This document shows positions 17,763-26,655 of a stretch of DNA of 64,000 bases, in pieces. The stretch's first letter is position 1. Each line of letters opens with the position of its first letter. A model generated the notes under the pieces. The model did not search any database. It was given only the letters and a program-made list of their open reading frames with translations, and was not told where the DNA came from. A program made the translations under genes and the position numbers. Source of the stretch: Ruminiclostridium cellobioparum DSM 1351 = ATCC 15832 (GTDB lineage: Bacteria; Bacillota; Clostridia; Acetivibrionales; DSM-1351); contig NZ_JHYD01000003.1 in the NCBI RefSeq assembly GCF_000621505.1, positions 1 to 64,000 on the forward strand. The letters are read 5' to 3'.

Positions 17763-17984
17763 TTAACGCCCATAAGGATTGGGGTTATTTGTTAAACCGA
17801 TCAAATAATCTATACTTGTTTTATAGTGTAGTGCCAGGGTTATTAGATACCTGATCGGAATTTCCCTTTTTCCTGTTTCATAATTGCTATAAACACGTTG
17901 GTCAATGCCTAATAATTCAGCAACTTGTGTTTGTGTTAAATCGTTATCCTCTCGACAGTCTTTTAATCTCCGGTATACAGCCAC
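17763..17984 (-). CDS. Xre-family repressor (short)
   Basis: A 73-residue helix-turn-helix protein: RLKDCREDNDLTQTQVAELLGIDQRVYSNYETGKREIPIRYLITLALHYKTSIDYLIGL is a complete Xre/Cro-type domain with nothing else attached. GAGGTGG lies five bases before the GTG at 17984, which I prefer over the GTG at 17993. It is transcribed away from a second Xre protein at 18077. The two share an intergenic region with two near-identical palindromes, the likely operators for autoregulation. Confidence 0.85.
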   Translation of the reverse strand: MAVYRRLKDCREDNDLTQTQVAELLGIDQRVYSNYETGKREIPIRYLITLALHYKTSIDYLIGLTNNPNPYGR

Positions 17985-18013
17985 TTTTACCACCTCAAAA
18001 GGAATTATATTTT

Positions 18014-18054
18014 ACTATCAAAAGATAGTGTTTATTTTACTATCAAATTATAGT
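18014..18054. promoter_or_regulatory. twin palindromic operators between divergent Xre genes
   Basis: ACTATC-AAAA-GATAGT (18014-18029) is a perfect dyad and ACTATCAAATTATAGT (18039-18054) is a close copy. Their centres are 25 bp apart. They lie between divergently transcribed helix-turn-helix genes and overlap the expected promoters, so they are likely repressor sites. Confidence 0.7.
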
Positions 18055-18076
18055 AAAATGTTATTGGGGTGATTAT

Positions 18077-18331
18077 ATGAGTCAAGAAGAACAATATTCG
18101 AGCGAAATTCAAGTCATGCGTGAAAACTTCAAATTTATGAGGGAAATACGGGGTTGGTCGATAAAAGAATTGTCGGTATTATCGGGGATACGTAAAAATG
18201 TACTGGAAGACATTGAAAATGGGAGGAATTTTGAAGTTGAGTATATATTCAAATTATCTGACTTTTATGGTATAGTACCTCATAAAATATTCACCAATAA
18301 AAAAGCGAGCGGCGAACATAATTTCCGTTAA
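18077..18331 (+). CDS. Xre-family regulator, divergent partner
   Basis: An 84-residue protein with one helix-turn-helix domain (FKFMREIRGWSIKELSVLSGIRKNVLEDIENGRNFEVEYIFKLSDFYGIVPHKIF). GGGGTGAT precedes the ATG. The N-terminal 15 residues and C-terminal tail are polar and short. With the opposing repressor at 17763 and the operators between, it resembles the immunity-control switch of a mobile element, although no phage or conjugation genes follow. The next gene on this strand is a hydrolase 130 bases away. Confidence 0.78.
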   Translation: MSQEEQYSSEIQVMRENFKFMREIRGWSIKELSVLSGIRKNVLEDIENGRNFEVEYIFKLSDFYGIVPHKIFTNKKASGEHNFR

Positions 18332-18464
18332 TAATGAAAGTATTCGAAGAAACTAAATTTAAAAGATGAGGCCGATTAGCTCAAAAATTATCTGTTTCAA
18401 CTTAATGCGTAAAAGGTTATATTATTATATATAAGCGGAAACATTGATGACAAGGAGAATGTCC

Positions 18465-19391
18465 ATGAGCAAATACAATATTCACAGTGACTTTAAAAAA
18501 TATGAAAATACGAAACTTCCTTTATCTCCTTTGCTTTTACCTCTTATAAATATTTTCCTGTCAAAAAGCGTTAATAAAATAAAACCTGCCGAGGGTGTGA
18601 GATTGACAAAGGAAAAAATTACAGGCTATCAAAACGGATTGATTGAGCTGACAATTTACGCACCAAAGGATATCGATAAAAGCGCACCCTGCCTTATTTA
18701 TTTTCACGGAGGAGCCTTTGCCCTCAAAGCGGCGCCTTATCACAAGAATTTAGTCTGCCAATATGCATTAAGGACACCCTGCAAAGTGATTTTCGTGGAT
18801 TATAGATTGGCACCTAAATATGCTTTCCCTGTGGGTGTTGAAGATTGCTATGCCGCCTTTGAATGGGTTTGCAAAAACGCAGAAGTGCTTGGTATTGATA
18901 AAAATAAAATAGCTGTCGGAGGGGACAGTGCGGGTGGTGCGCTTGCTGCTGCCGTGAGTATTATGGCCCGCGATAGAAAAGCATCTGGAATATGTTTTCA
19001 AATGCTAATTTATCCTGTAACAGATGCAAGACAGATTACGAAATCCATTAAAAATTACATAGATACTCCTATGTGGAATTCAAAGCTTAATAAAAAAATG
19101 TGGGAATTGTATCTCAGAAATGGAGTGTATGGTAAAAGAGAATATGCATCTCCAATGGAGGCAGCTTCTTTTGAAAATTTACCGGATTCTTATATTGAAG
19201 TATCAGAATTTGACTGTTTAAACGACGAAGGAGTAAATTTTGCAGAAGCCTTGCAGTCAAGCGGAATTCATGTTGAATTGTATAAAACCGCAGAAACGGT
19301 TCACGGATTCGAGATTGCAGAAAAAAGCGAAATTGTAAGTCAGAGTGTGGCGAAAAGAATTTTGGCCTTGAAAAAAGCCTTTAAGCTTTGA
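18465..19391 (+). CDS. alpha/beta hydrolase, hormone-sensitive-lipase family
   Basis: A 308-residue esterase/lipase of the alpha/beta-hydrolase fold-3 group. It shows the oxyanion-hole motif YFHGGAF (about 83-89), VDYRLAPKYAFPVGVEDCY, the nucleophile elbow GDSAGGALAA (Ser about 152), the acid in EFDCLNDEG and the catalytic His in VHGFE near the end. No signal peptide is present, so it acts in the cytoplasm on short acyl esters or acetylated sugars. The ATG at 18465 follows AAGGAG by seven bases. An intrinsic terminator follows (19429-19456). It stands alone and has no evident link to its neighbours. Confidence 0.88.
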   Translation: MSKYNIHSDFKKYENTKLPLSPLLLPLINIFLSKSVNKIKPAEGVRLTKEKITGYQNGLIELTIYAPKDIDKSAPCLIYFHGGAFALKAAPYHKNLVCQYALRTPCKVIFVDYRLAPKYAFPVGVEDCYAAFEWVCKNAEVLGIDKNKIAVGGDSAGGALAAAVSIMARDRKASGICFQMLIYPVTDARQITKSIKNYIDTPMWNSKLNKKMWELYLRNGVYGKREYASPMEAASFENLPDSYIEVSEFDCLNDEGVNFAEALQSSGIHVELYKTAETVHGFEIAEKSEIVSQSVAKRILALKKAFKL

Positions 19392-19428
19392 TTGTCAAGT
19401 TCCACTATCTTCACTTATTCTGAAGGCT

Positions 19429-19456
19429 GCCGGAAAACCGGCGAGTTTTTATTTTT
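19429..19456 (+). terminator. intrinsic terminator after the alpha/beta hydrolase
   Basis: GCCGG-AAAA-CCGGC (19429-19442) is followed by GAG and a long T-rich run (TTTTTATTTTT). It closes the hydrolase gene. Confidence 0.75.
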
Positions 19457-19525
19457 AGGTGCGTCCAGCGAAGCTGGGGCATACTTCGAAGAATTCCTCC
19501 AAAGAGGGAGTAGGAGGAGTTCATA

Positions 19526-19675
19526 GTGTGTGCGTGGCGGTGCAGTTACCAGGCGGGTCAAAGTCCCGCTGAACTCCAGGTTACAGTTATAAAGGACAGG
19601 AAAAAACCCTGTAATTATTGCAGATACCGTAGAGAATACAAAAAAATGGAAAATGAGTATGTTTATCCGTATTAA
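19526..19675 (+). CDS. small Cys-rich protein (49 residues), or part of a structured RNA
   Basis: AGGAGG (19512-19517) lies eight bases before GTG 19526, which opens a 49-codon frame starting VCAWRCSYQA and ending in TAA. CNYCRYRREYKK near the end gives a CxxC and a basic tail. The same DNA can also form an RNA with a tRNA flavour. GGAGTTCA (19516-19523) pairs perfectly with TGAACTCC (19570-19577), and GCGGG-TCAAAGT-CCCGC (19553-19569) makes a T-arm-like hairpin stacked directly on it. CCAGC-GAA-GCTGG (19465-19477) precedes. I cannot decide whether protein, RNA or both are the product. Confidence 0.4.
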   Translation: MCAWRCSYQAGQSPAELQVTVIKDRKKPCNYCRYRREYKKMENEYVYPY

Positions 19676-19854
19676 GGGATCCCTTTATAATATCAAACAT
19701 CAAATTTTAAAATAATATATCATTAAAAAAAATCCTTGTTTCATTTAATCTTAAATTGTGGTTCTATAGCTAATTTTTTAATTATTTGTTATATTTATAT
19801 GTAATTAAAATATTTAGCTTAATCACAATAACTACTTGGCAAACAGGGGTAAAT

Positions 19855-21636
19855 ATGTATATAAAAAGAAGAAGTATGGCTTTTAAATATCTTTTAGCTT
19901 TTATATTAATTCTTGTTTTGCCGACAATTCTGATTGGCATCTTTATAAATAGTATTTACATGAATACTCTTATTAATAAATCCTCCCAGGCCCTTATGCA
20001 GGCACTCAGACAAATATCCATCGGAGTAAATAATGAGGTAACCAGGATATCACTTACTGCATCAACCATATCAAATGATGATGAAATAATGAGTATGGTA
20101 GACAGATGGCATAATTCTCAGGACATAAGTGAAAAGTTTGATCTTTCCGAACAGATAGATGCCAAGCTTAATTACCTTTTCAGCAATTCAGGGCAGGTCG
20201 AAACCATTATATTCCTTTTTGATGATGCTGGTATGTATAATTACAAGAATGAACCAATAATTTCCGAAGATAAAATAAAACAGATGGATTGGTATAAGCA
20301 ATCCCGGCAGAATAAGGGACAGGTTAGAGTACATGGTACCCTTAAGAGCTTTACATACAATTCACTGCACCAGTATGTTATATCTGCTTCATACAGTCTG
20401 CCTGATTCGGATGACAGTGATGTAAATGCAATATATTTTGCATTCCGTGTGAACAATCTTGAAAGTTTTTACTCAGGGATTAAAATTGCAAATAAAGGTC
20501 AAATGCTGATTGTAGACAATAAAAATCAAATACTGGCTTCAAGTAACAGCGAAATAATCGGAAAATATGTTAGTGAAATCGGCTTTTCTGACAGCAATGT
20601 TCCCGAAGGGACTAGTATCTTGATACTCAATAAAAATAAAGAGTTGGTTTCCTCGGAATCCATAAAAAAAATTGGCTGGAAGGTAATAAATATTACGCCA
20701 TATGAGGAACTTACCGAAGAAGTTCAAAAAGCCTCAATGACAGTGGTTTTCATCATTATTGTACTGCTTTTGCTCTTTATGGTGTTCTCCCTTACATTTT
20801 TCAGGGAAATCATTATTCCTATAAACAGCCTGATGAAAAAAATGAAAAACGTTGAAAAGGGAAACTTTGACGAGGCTATTGAAATTAAGAGCAGTAATGA
20901 ATTGTATCAGTTGGGAGAGTCCTTTAACAGAATGGTGCGGCAGGTTAAATTTCTGATTATTGAAAGGGATTTGAAGGAACGCCAGAGAAACCAGGCCGAG
21001 ATTGAGGTGCTTCAATCACAGATTAACCCTCATTTTCTGTCAAATACATTGAACTCCATCAGGTTAATGGCTATGATTGCAAAAACAGACAGTATAAAAA
21101 ATATGACTAATGCTCTTATAAAGCTGCTTCAGGCATCCTTTGCCAAAAGAGGCAAATTTATTTCTGTTTCAGAGGAGCTTGAGAATCTGGAAAGTTATTT
21201 GCACATAATGAAAGTCAGATTTGGAGATAAATTTGATACTTTTTTTGAAATCGAGGAGGAAGTAAAAGGATATTCAGTTCTAAGGCTTATACTGCAGCCC
21301 ATAGTTGAAAATTCAATTCTTCATGGAGTCAGCGAACTGGACAATAAGGGTCTGATAACTGTAAAGGGATATAAAAAGGAACACAAATTGTATTTTGAAA
21401 TAGAGGACAACGGAGTAGGAATGACACAGGAACAAATTGAAAAGCTGTTGGAGGATAGTGAATCAAATTCTAAAGGCTTTAGCAGCATCGGTATAAAAAA
21501 TGTTGACCGGCGTATCAAGCTTAATCATGGAAATGAATTTGGTTTGTTTATTGAAAGTGAACCCGGATCATATACAAGAATTACAATTCATTTACCTGCC
21601 ATGGTGAAAAAAGAGGGGGAATTATCCTATGTATAA
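19855..21636 (+). CDS. YesM-type sensor histidine kinase
   Basis: A 593-residue membrane kinase. It has an N-terminal transmembrane helix (about 11-32), an extracellular Cache-like sensor to about 285, a second helix (TVVFIIIVLLLLFMVFSLTFF), HAMP (IIIPINSLMKKMKNVEKGNFDEAIE) and a His_kinase domain with SQINPHFLSNTLNSIR holding the phosphorylated His. The C-terminal HATPase_c shows QPIVENSILHG and DNGVGM. The ATG at 19855 is preceded by GGGG. It overlaps the YesN-type regulator gene by eight bases, and the pair precedes a sugar importer. It probably senses an extracellular oligosaccharide and induces the ABC transporter and beta-galactosidase. Confidence 0.93.
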   Translation: MYIKRRSMAFKYLLAFILILVLPTILIGIFINSIYMNTLINKSSQALMQALRQISIGVNNEVTRISLTASTISNDDEIMSMVDRWHNSQDISEKFDLSEQIDAKLNYLFSNSGQVETIIFLFDDAGMYNYKNEPIISEDKIKQMDWYKQSRQNKGQVRVHGTLKSFTYNSLHQYVISASYSLPDSDDSDVNAIYFAFRVNNLESFYSGIKIANKGQMLIVDNKNQILASSNSEIIGKYVSEIGFSDSNVPEGTSILILNKNKELVSSESIKKIGWKVINITPYEELTEEVQKASMTVVFIIIVLLLLFMVFSLTFFREIIIPINSLMKKMKNVEKGNFDEAIEIKSSNELYQLGESFNRMVRQVKFLIIERDLKERQRNQAEIEVLQSQINPHFLSNTLNSIRLMAMIAKTDSIKNMTNALIKLLQASFAKRGKFISVSEELENLESYLHIMKVRFGDKFDTFFEIEEEVKGYSVLRLILQPIVENSILHGVSELDNKGLITVKGYKKEHKLYFEIEDNGVGMTQEQIEKLLEDSESNSKGFSSIGIKNVDRRIKLNHGNEFGLFIESEPGSYTRITIHLPAMVKKEGELSYV

Positions 21637-23314
21637 AATAATGCTTGTAGAGGATGAACCCATTGTCAGACTGGCAATCAAATCACTTATTAATTGGGAG
21701 GAAAAAGGTTTCTATATAGAGTATGAGGCTTCAAACGGAAAGCAGGCCTTAAAGCTGCTTGAAGAGAATCCGAACATAGATATAATCGTTACAGATATCA
21801 ATATGCCCATAATGGATGGGTTGGAATTCATATCTGAAGTGGTTAAAAGGAAATCTGAGACTGAAATTATTGTACTCAGCTCCTATAATGACTATGATTG
21901 GGTAAGAAAGTCCTTTAAGTTTGGAGTAAATGATTATATTCTGAAGACTGAAATGGAACCTGAAGGGATTTTGGACATTGTAAAGAGTGTTGCGTCTAAA
22001 ATAGAGAAAAGGAAGAACTCCCTGATTAATAGAAAAGACGGGTACAGGGGAGAACTGGATTTACGGTTCCAAAAAGATATTTTTCTCAGGGAGTTGCTGG
22101 AGAATGGCAGTATAGAGAGCTTTTATGAAAAAAATTCCGAAAAACCTCTGAAGCTTTACAGAAACTGTATTGCAATATGCTATCTGTGGATTGATGATTA
22201 TCAAACCATAAAAGATAGGTATGTGAATAACTCTCTTAAGGCATTTACACAGTCGGTTATCAACTCCATTGATCAGGTTTTGAATGACACCAATACCGGT
22301 GAAGTACTTTGTCAGTCACCTGAAGAATTTATCCTTTTTATGGCTTTTGACGAAACAAGCCAGAAGCAGGTCCGGAACAAACTGGTTGAAATAGTAGGCC
22401 GTATCCAATATTCTCTGAAAAACTATGTTAATATAAGTGTTTCGGTGGGTATCAGTGATATAAGAAGTAACAATGAGAAAATAGGCAATCTGTTTGAGCA
22501 GGCCAAGCAAAACGTTAAGTTAAGGTTTATTGTGGGAAAGGGGAAAATGATTTTTCCCGAAACAGTAAATACAATAATGTGGAGAAATAATGAAAATAGT
22601 ATTAAGAATAATCATAGAAAGGAATCAATTATCGGAAAGGAAGCCGATTTTCTGAGAGAGCTGGGAACTGTTGAAGAAGTAAAGACCTTTTTTGAGCTGG
22701 AAAAGCTTTTTGCTGTTATAAGGCTCAACAACAGCAATAAAATTGAGAAGCTTTATTCGGGATATATGGAACTGATTTTTGTAACCATAAGCTATTTAAG
22801 CAAAATAGGTAAGGAGACCGAAGCTGTTTTCGGTACTGAAATTGATTTTTATGAAAAGATTTTAAGATTTGAAACCCAGGATGAAATTGAAAACTGGATA
22901 AAAAACATGATTTCTTGGATACTGAATTACTTAAAGGAATGTAAAACCTCGAAGCCAAACCGGTTAATTGCAAACGCAAAGCATTTTATACAAATGAATT
23001 ATGCCAATTCGGGATTATCGCTGAAAATGGTAAGTGAATTTGTTGAATTAAGTGAAAGCCATTTTAGTACCACTTTCACCAAAGAGGTGGGAGAAACCTT
23101 TACCGATTACCTTACAAGACTCAGGCTTGATAAGGCTAAAGAACTCATAGCCAACACAAATCTGAAGCTGTATGAAATATGTGAGCGGGTAGGATATACC
23201 AATGCCGAACATTTCAGCCGTATTTTTAAAAAAGTTGTAGGCTGCAGTCCTAAAGATTATAAAAAAACAGATTTACCAAATGAAATATCAAATAATCAAA
23301 AGATTAATCATTAA
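21629..23314 (+). CDS. YesN-type AraC response regulator
   Basis: A 561-residue regulator. The receiver domain (1-125) shows EDEP, the phosphoacceptor Asp in IVTDINMPIMDG, and the LSSYNDYDW switch with a K after NDYIL. A middle region of about 300 residues follows. The C terminus has two AraC helix-turn-helix motifs (SLKMVSEFVELSESHFSTTFTKEVGETF and KLYEICERVGYTNAEHFSRIFKKVVGCSPKDY). It is the cognate partner of the preceding kinase (8-base overlap). The target is most likely the promoter in the 84-base gap before the binding-protein gene, where TATAAT occurs at 23334-23339. Confidence 0.94.
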   Translation: MYKIMLVEDEPIVRLAIKSLINWEEKGFYIEYEASNGKQALKLLEENPNIDIIVTDINMPIMDGLEFISEVVKRKSETEIIVLSSYNDYDWVRKSFKFGVNDYILKTEMEPEGILDIVKSVASKIEKRKNSLINRKDGYRGELDLRFQKDIFLRELLENGSIESFYEKNSEKPLKLYRNCIAICYLWIDDYQTIKDRYVNNSLKAFTQSVINSIDQVLNDTNTGEVLCQSPEEFILFMAFDETSQKQVRNKLVEIVGRIQYSLKNYVNISVSVGISDIRSNNEKIGNLFEQAKQNVKLRFIVGKGKMIFPETVNTIMWRNNENSIKNNHRKESIIGKEADFLRELGTVEEVKTFFELEKLFAVIRLNNSNKIEKLYSGYMELIFVTISYLSKIGKETEAVFGTEIDFYEKILRFETQDEIENWIKNMISWILNYLKECKTSKPNRLIANAKHFIQMNYANSGLSLKMVSEFVELSESHFSTTFTKEVGETFTDYLTRLRLDKAKELIANTNLKLYEICERVGYTNAEHFSRIFKKVVGCSPKDYKKTDLPNEISNNQKINH

Positions 23315-23398
23315 TTATCATATGGTGAATGGATATAATTTAATCATAAAAGATGCCTTGCAAAAAGGGTTAAATGTATTAAATTTTGAGGAGGTTAT

Positions 23399-24745
23399 AT
23401 GAAAATTAATGGTTTGAAAAAGCATATTCTAATGGCGTTGGCCGTATGTGTAGTTACCAGCTCGGTACTTGCGGGCTGTGGAAGCAAGTCCGAAGATTCA
23501 GCTGCATCGGTAAGTTCTTCAGGTTCACAGGCTGTGGCTTCCGAATCTGCACCGGCTCCAACCGGAGAACCTGTAACTATCAAGTATATGGTATTCTCAA
23601 CAGAGGCAAATGATTCTTACACAAAGCTGGATCTTGTAGGTTCTTTTAAAAAAGTGAAACCCAATATTACAGTAGAAATTGAAAAGGTAAAAGACTCGGG
23701 AGAGTTTGAAAATGCCCTTAAAATCAGAAAAGCTGCTAATGAATTACCTGATATTATGCCTATGAAGGCGTACATGCTGGCCGATTTCAAGGATGCTCTG
23801 GCACCGTTGAATGATATCGAAGCTGCTAAAATTAATATGTACGCCGACAAGTTTGCAATTGACGGAAATATCCTTGGAGTTCCTGAATGTATGTTCAATG
23901 AATTTGTATGGTATAAAAAGAGCATATTCCAGGAATACAACTTACAGGTACCAAAGACCTGGGACGAATTCATAAATGTATGCAACACTATTAAAGCAGG
24001 CAATAAATACATACCGATACTCATGGGTGGTAAGGATGCATGGCCTGATTATCCTTTCAATGAATATATGCCTGCTTTGGAAGCAAATGACGGAGCAATC
24101 TGGAATACAATGGCGGGTATGGACGAACCCTTCTCAAAGGATAAGCCTTTCTATATAGCTTACTCAAAGATCCAGAAGTTATATGATGCAAAACCTTTTG
24201 GTTCAGATCCATTAGGAGCAGGTTTTGACCAGGTTAAGACAATGTTCGGTTCAAAGGGTGCGATGATTGCAGCAGGAGCATGGTTCCTGGGAGATGCTAA
24301 GAAGGCAGTGTCAGATACAAATGATATAGGTACCTTCTTCCTGCCTGTAAAGAACAGTACAAGTGATAAACTGAACACTATAACTACAGTTGACGGCTTC
24401 TTTGCTACACCTAAAGACGGAAAGAACCTGGAAGCTTCAAAAGAATTTATAAACTTCCTGTTCAGCAAGGATTTCTATTCTGCATACATGAAAGACAGAG
24501 GACTGGTTTCAGTTGTAAAGGATTTGAAGGTTGAACTTGATCCTGTACTCCAACAGGCTTATGATGCTGAACCTGATGTAAACTTTGTGGTTTATGACGG
24601 TGGTAATTCAGATTTCCAGAAAATTCAGGCTGCTACAAAGTTTGATGTTAAGAAGATGGGCCAGGAAATGATGGCTGGCAAGAATCTCGACAAAATGATG
24701 GAAGACTTGAATAAAGCATGGAAAGCTGCCAGAGCAAGTAAATAA
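23399..24745 (+). CDS. extracellular sugar-binding lipoprotein of ABC importer
   Basis: A 448-residue solute-binding protein of the family-1 carbohydrate type. A lipoprotein signal peptide (basic start, hydrophobic stretch ALAVCVVTSSVLAGC) puts the lipidated Cys at about residue 27. It is followed by a Ser/Ala-rich linker and the binding domain, with motifs such as VPKTWDEFINVC and NDIGTFFLPV. GAGGAGG precedes the ATG. It is the first gene of the importer, followed by a 10-bp hairpin (24764-24816) that probably raises its mRNA level over the permeases. With a GH42 enzyme downstream, the ligand is likely a galactose-containing oligosaccharide. Confidence 0.93.
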   Translation: MKINGLKKHILMALAVCVVTSSVLAGCGSKSEDSAASVSSSGSQAVASESAPAPTGEPVTIKYMVFSTEANDSYTKLDLVGSFKKVKPNITVEIEKVKDSGEFENALKIRKAANELPDIMPMKAYMLADFKDALAPLNDIEAAKINMYADKFAIDGNILGVPECMFNEFVWYKKSIFQEYNLQVPKTWDEFINVCNTIKAGNKYIPILMGGKDAWPDYPFNEYMPALEANDGAIWNTMAGMDEPFSKDKPFYIAYSKIQKLYDAKPFGSDPLGAGFDQVKTMFGSKGAMIAAGAWFLGDAKKAVSDTNDIGTFFLPVKNSTSDKLNTITTVDGFFATPKDGKNLEASKEFINFLFSKDFYSAYMKDRGLVSVVKDLKVELDPVLQQAYDAEPDVNFVVYDGGNSDFQKIQAATKFDVKKMGQEMMAGKNLDKMMEDLNKAWKAARASK

Positions 24746-24763
24746 ATCGATTATATAACTGTT

Positions 24764-24816
24764 AAAAGGCGGCCGAGAGCTGATTGATAAAAGCAAAAAG
24801 CTCAAAGCCGCCTTTT
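24764..24816 (+). terminator. partial terminator / mRNA-stabilising hairpin behind the binding-protein gene
   Basis: AAAAGGCGGC (24764-24773) and GCCGCCTTTT (24807-24816) form ten perfect pairs with an inner structured loop, followed by ATATATATA. It lies between the binding-protein and permease genes, a usual place for differential-expression hairpins. Confidence 0.65.
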
Positions 24817-24845
24817 ATATATATAAGTTAGGAGATGATAGCACT

Positions 24846-25730
24846 ATGAACACCTTGGCTGTTCAAAAACGTATATTTATTGTATGCTTTCTATTTATTC
24901 CTGTCATTCTATTGTTAATGTTTGTAGTATATCCGGCAATTCAACTTTTTATTAACAGTTTAACCAGCTGGGATGGAATAAGTGCTGCTAAAGAATTTAT
25001 AGGATTTAAAAATTACAAGGAAATGATATTTAATTCCGGAGATGTATGGATATCATTAAAGAATAATGGTATATACTTCTTAGTACATTTGTTGTTTATA
25101 CCCTTGGAACTTATGATCGCAATAATATTAGACAGCAGGATTAAAGCAAAGGGTTTTTTTAAAACAATAACTTTTTTACCTTATGTAGTAAACGGAGTTG
25201 CAATAGCATACGCATTTTCATTTTTCTATAGTCCTTATAACGGGGCGTTGAATGAAATGCTTAAGGCTGTGGGTTTGGAATGGGCACAGCAGAATTGGCT
25301 GAGCAACGAGAAAATAGTTAATTTTTCTCTTGTTGTAATATCACTGTGGAGATTTTCAGGTTTCCATGTAGTTCTGTTCCTTGCAGGACTGCAGTCCATA
25401 CCAAAGGATATATTGGAAGCCGCAGTTATAGACGGTGCCAATGCTTCTCAGAAATATGCGAAAATTATTGTACCAAGCATAGCTCTTGTAATTGATTTTG
25501 TTCTTTTCCAGAACATGAGAGGAGCTTTGCAGGTATTTGACATACCCTTTCTGGTTACCCAGGGGGGACCGGGATACGCCAGCAGCACCTTTACCCTGTA
25601 TACCATAGACACGGCATTTTCTTACAATAACTTTGGTATGGCTTCTTCAATGGGTGTAACCCTCTTGATAATGATAATAATACTGAGCTGGATACAAAAG
25701 GGTCTATTCAAGAAAGTTGGGAGGGGATAA
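24846..25730 (+). CDS. sugar ABC transporter permease, MalF/UgpA type
   Basis: A 294-residue inner-membrane permease with six predicted helices (first RIFIVCFLFIPVILLLMFVVYPAIQLF). The cytoplasmic EAA loop LEAAVIDGANASQKYAKIIVPSI (about 195-217) docks the ATPase, and QVFDIPFLVTQGGPGYAS is typical of MalF-type subunits. AGGAG lies before the ATG. It forms a heterodimer with the product of the next gene, four bases downstream. No ATPase gene is present, so a shared MsmK-like ATPase elsewhere must energise the importer. Confidence 0.93.
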   Translation: MNTLAVQKRIFIVCFLFIPVILLLMFVVYPAIQLFINSLTSWDGISAAKEFIGFKNYKEMIFNSGDVWISLKNNGIYFLVHLLFIPLELMIAIILDSRIKAKGFFKTITFLPYVVNGVAIAYAFSFFYSPYNGALNEMLKAVGLEWAQQNWLSNEKIVNFSLVVISLWRFSGFHVVLFLAGLQSIPKDILEAAVIDGANASQKYAKIIVPSIALVIDFVLFQNMRGALQVFDIPFLVTQGGPGYASSTFTLYTIDTAFSYNNFGMASSMGVTLLIMIIILSWIQKGLFKKVGRG

Positions 25731-25733
25731 TTT

Positions 25734-26609
25734 ATGAAGCTTCAAAATTCAGTGGGTACGGTAAAACCTTCTGTAATAAATGGTAAACATGTCAGGATAA
25801 CTAGTGTTCTCAGTTACATCATAATGTGCATAATCACGGTAATTGTATTTTTGCCCATTATAATTACAGTTTTCGCATCTTTTAAGACGGCGGCCCAGAT
25901 CGGCATTGATTTCCCGTTGAAGATGCCTTCCTTTAGCTATCTGGAGAACTATATCACAGTTTTTACAAGGGGTAAGATCCTTCTGGGTTTTAAAAATTCG
26001 GTTTTAATTGTGGTTGTAAGTCTTGTTCTCAATACCTTTCTGGGTTCAATGACTGCTTTTACACTGAACAGATTTAATTTCAGATTCAAAAAGGTAATAA
26101 TGGCCTTGTTTGTCATCGGTATGGTAATACCTGTATATGTTACCGAAATAGCAAGATTTCCGCTGCTGCACTCACTTGGGGTTTACAATACCATGTTTGC
26201 ACCCATTATAATTTATGCGGCAACAGATCTTATGCAAATTTATATTTATACTCAGTTTGTAGAAAAAATTTCGGTATCGTTAGATGAAAGTGCAATGCTG
26301 GACGGCTGCTCATATTTCGGAATATTCTTCAGAATAATCTTTCCTCTGCTGCTTCCGGCTACCGCTACTCTTGGTATCATAAAAGCAGTGGATATAATGA
26401 ACGACATGTATATTCCATATCTGTATATGCCCTCAAGCAAATTAAGAACCATGACCACAACGCTGATGGATTTCAGCAGCTCAAGAGCAGGTTCCTGGGA
26501 GATATTGAGTGCTGCAATTATAGTAGTACTCATACCTACGGTTTTTATCTATATAGTGTTTCAGAAGTTTATCTTTGCAGGAATTGTCGCAGGTGCTGTA
26601 AAGGAGTAA
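25734..26609 (+). CDS. sugar ABC transporter permease, MalG/UgpE type
   Basis: A 291-residue permease with six predicted helices. The EAA motif is SLDESAMLDGCSYFGIFFRIIFPLLLP (about 182-208). Family cues in the N-terminal third are FLPIIITVFASFKTAAQIG and LNTFLGSMTAFTLNRFNFRFKK. AGGGG precedes the ATG and the gene follows its partner by three bases. A hairpin overlapping the end of the convergent regulator gene terminates the transcript. Confidence 0.93.
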   Translation: MKLQNSVGTVKPSVINGKHVRITSVLSYIIMCIITVIVFLPIIITVFASFKTAAQIGIDFPLKMPSFSYLENYITVFTRGKILLGFKNSVLIVVVSLVLNTFLGSMTAFTLNRFNFRFKKVIMALFVIGMVIPVYVTEIARFPLLHSLGVYNTMFAPIIIYAATDLMQIYIYTQFVEKISVSLDESAMLDGCSYFGIFFRIIFPLLLPATATLGIIKAVDIMNDMYIPYLYMPSSKLRTMTTTLMDFSSSRAGSWEILSAAIIVVLIPTVFIYIVFQKFIFAGIVAGAVKE

Positions 26610-26626
26610 TATTTATCCGGAACCGG

Positions 26627-26655
26627 GAGGCTGTTTAAGTACGCAGCCTCTTTTT
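26627..26655 (+). terminator. terminator between convergent permease and AraC genes
   Basis: GAGGCTG (26627-26633) pairs with CAGCCTC (26644-26650), followed by five T residues. It includes the last codons of the convergent regulator gene, an economical shared end. Confidence 0.75.

Noticed and set aside
23334-23339. A full sigma-A promoter before the binding-protein gene
   Set aside because: TATAAT is present, but no acceptable -35 lies 16-18 bases upstream; it is probably activator-dependent, so it is noted only in the gene entries.
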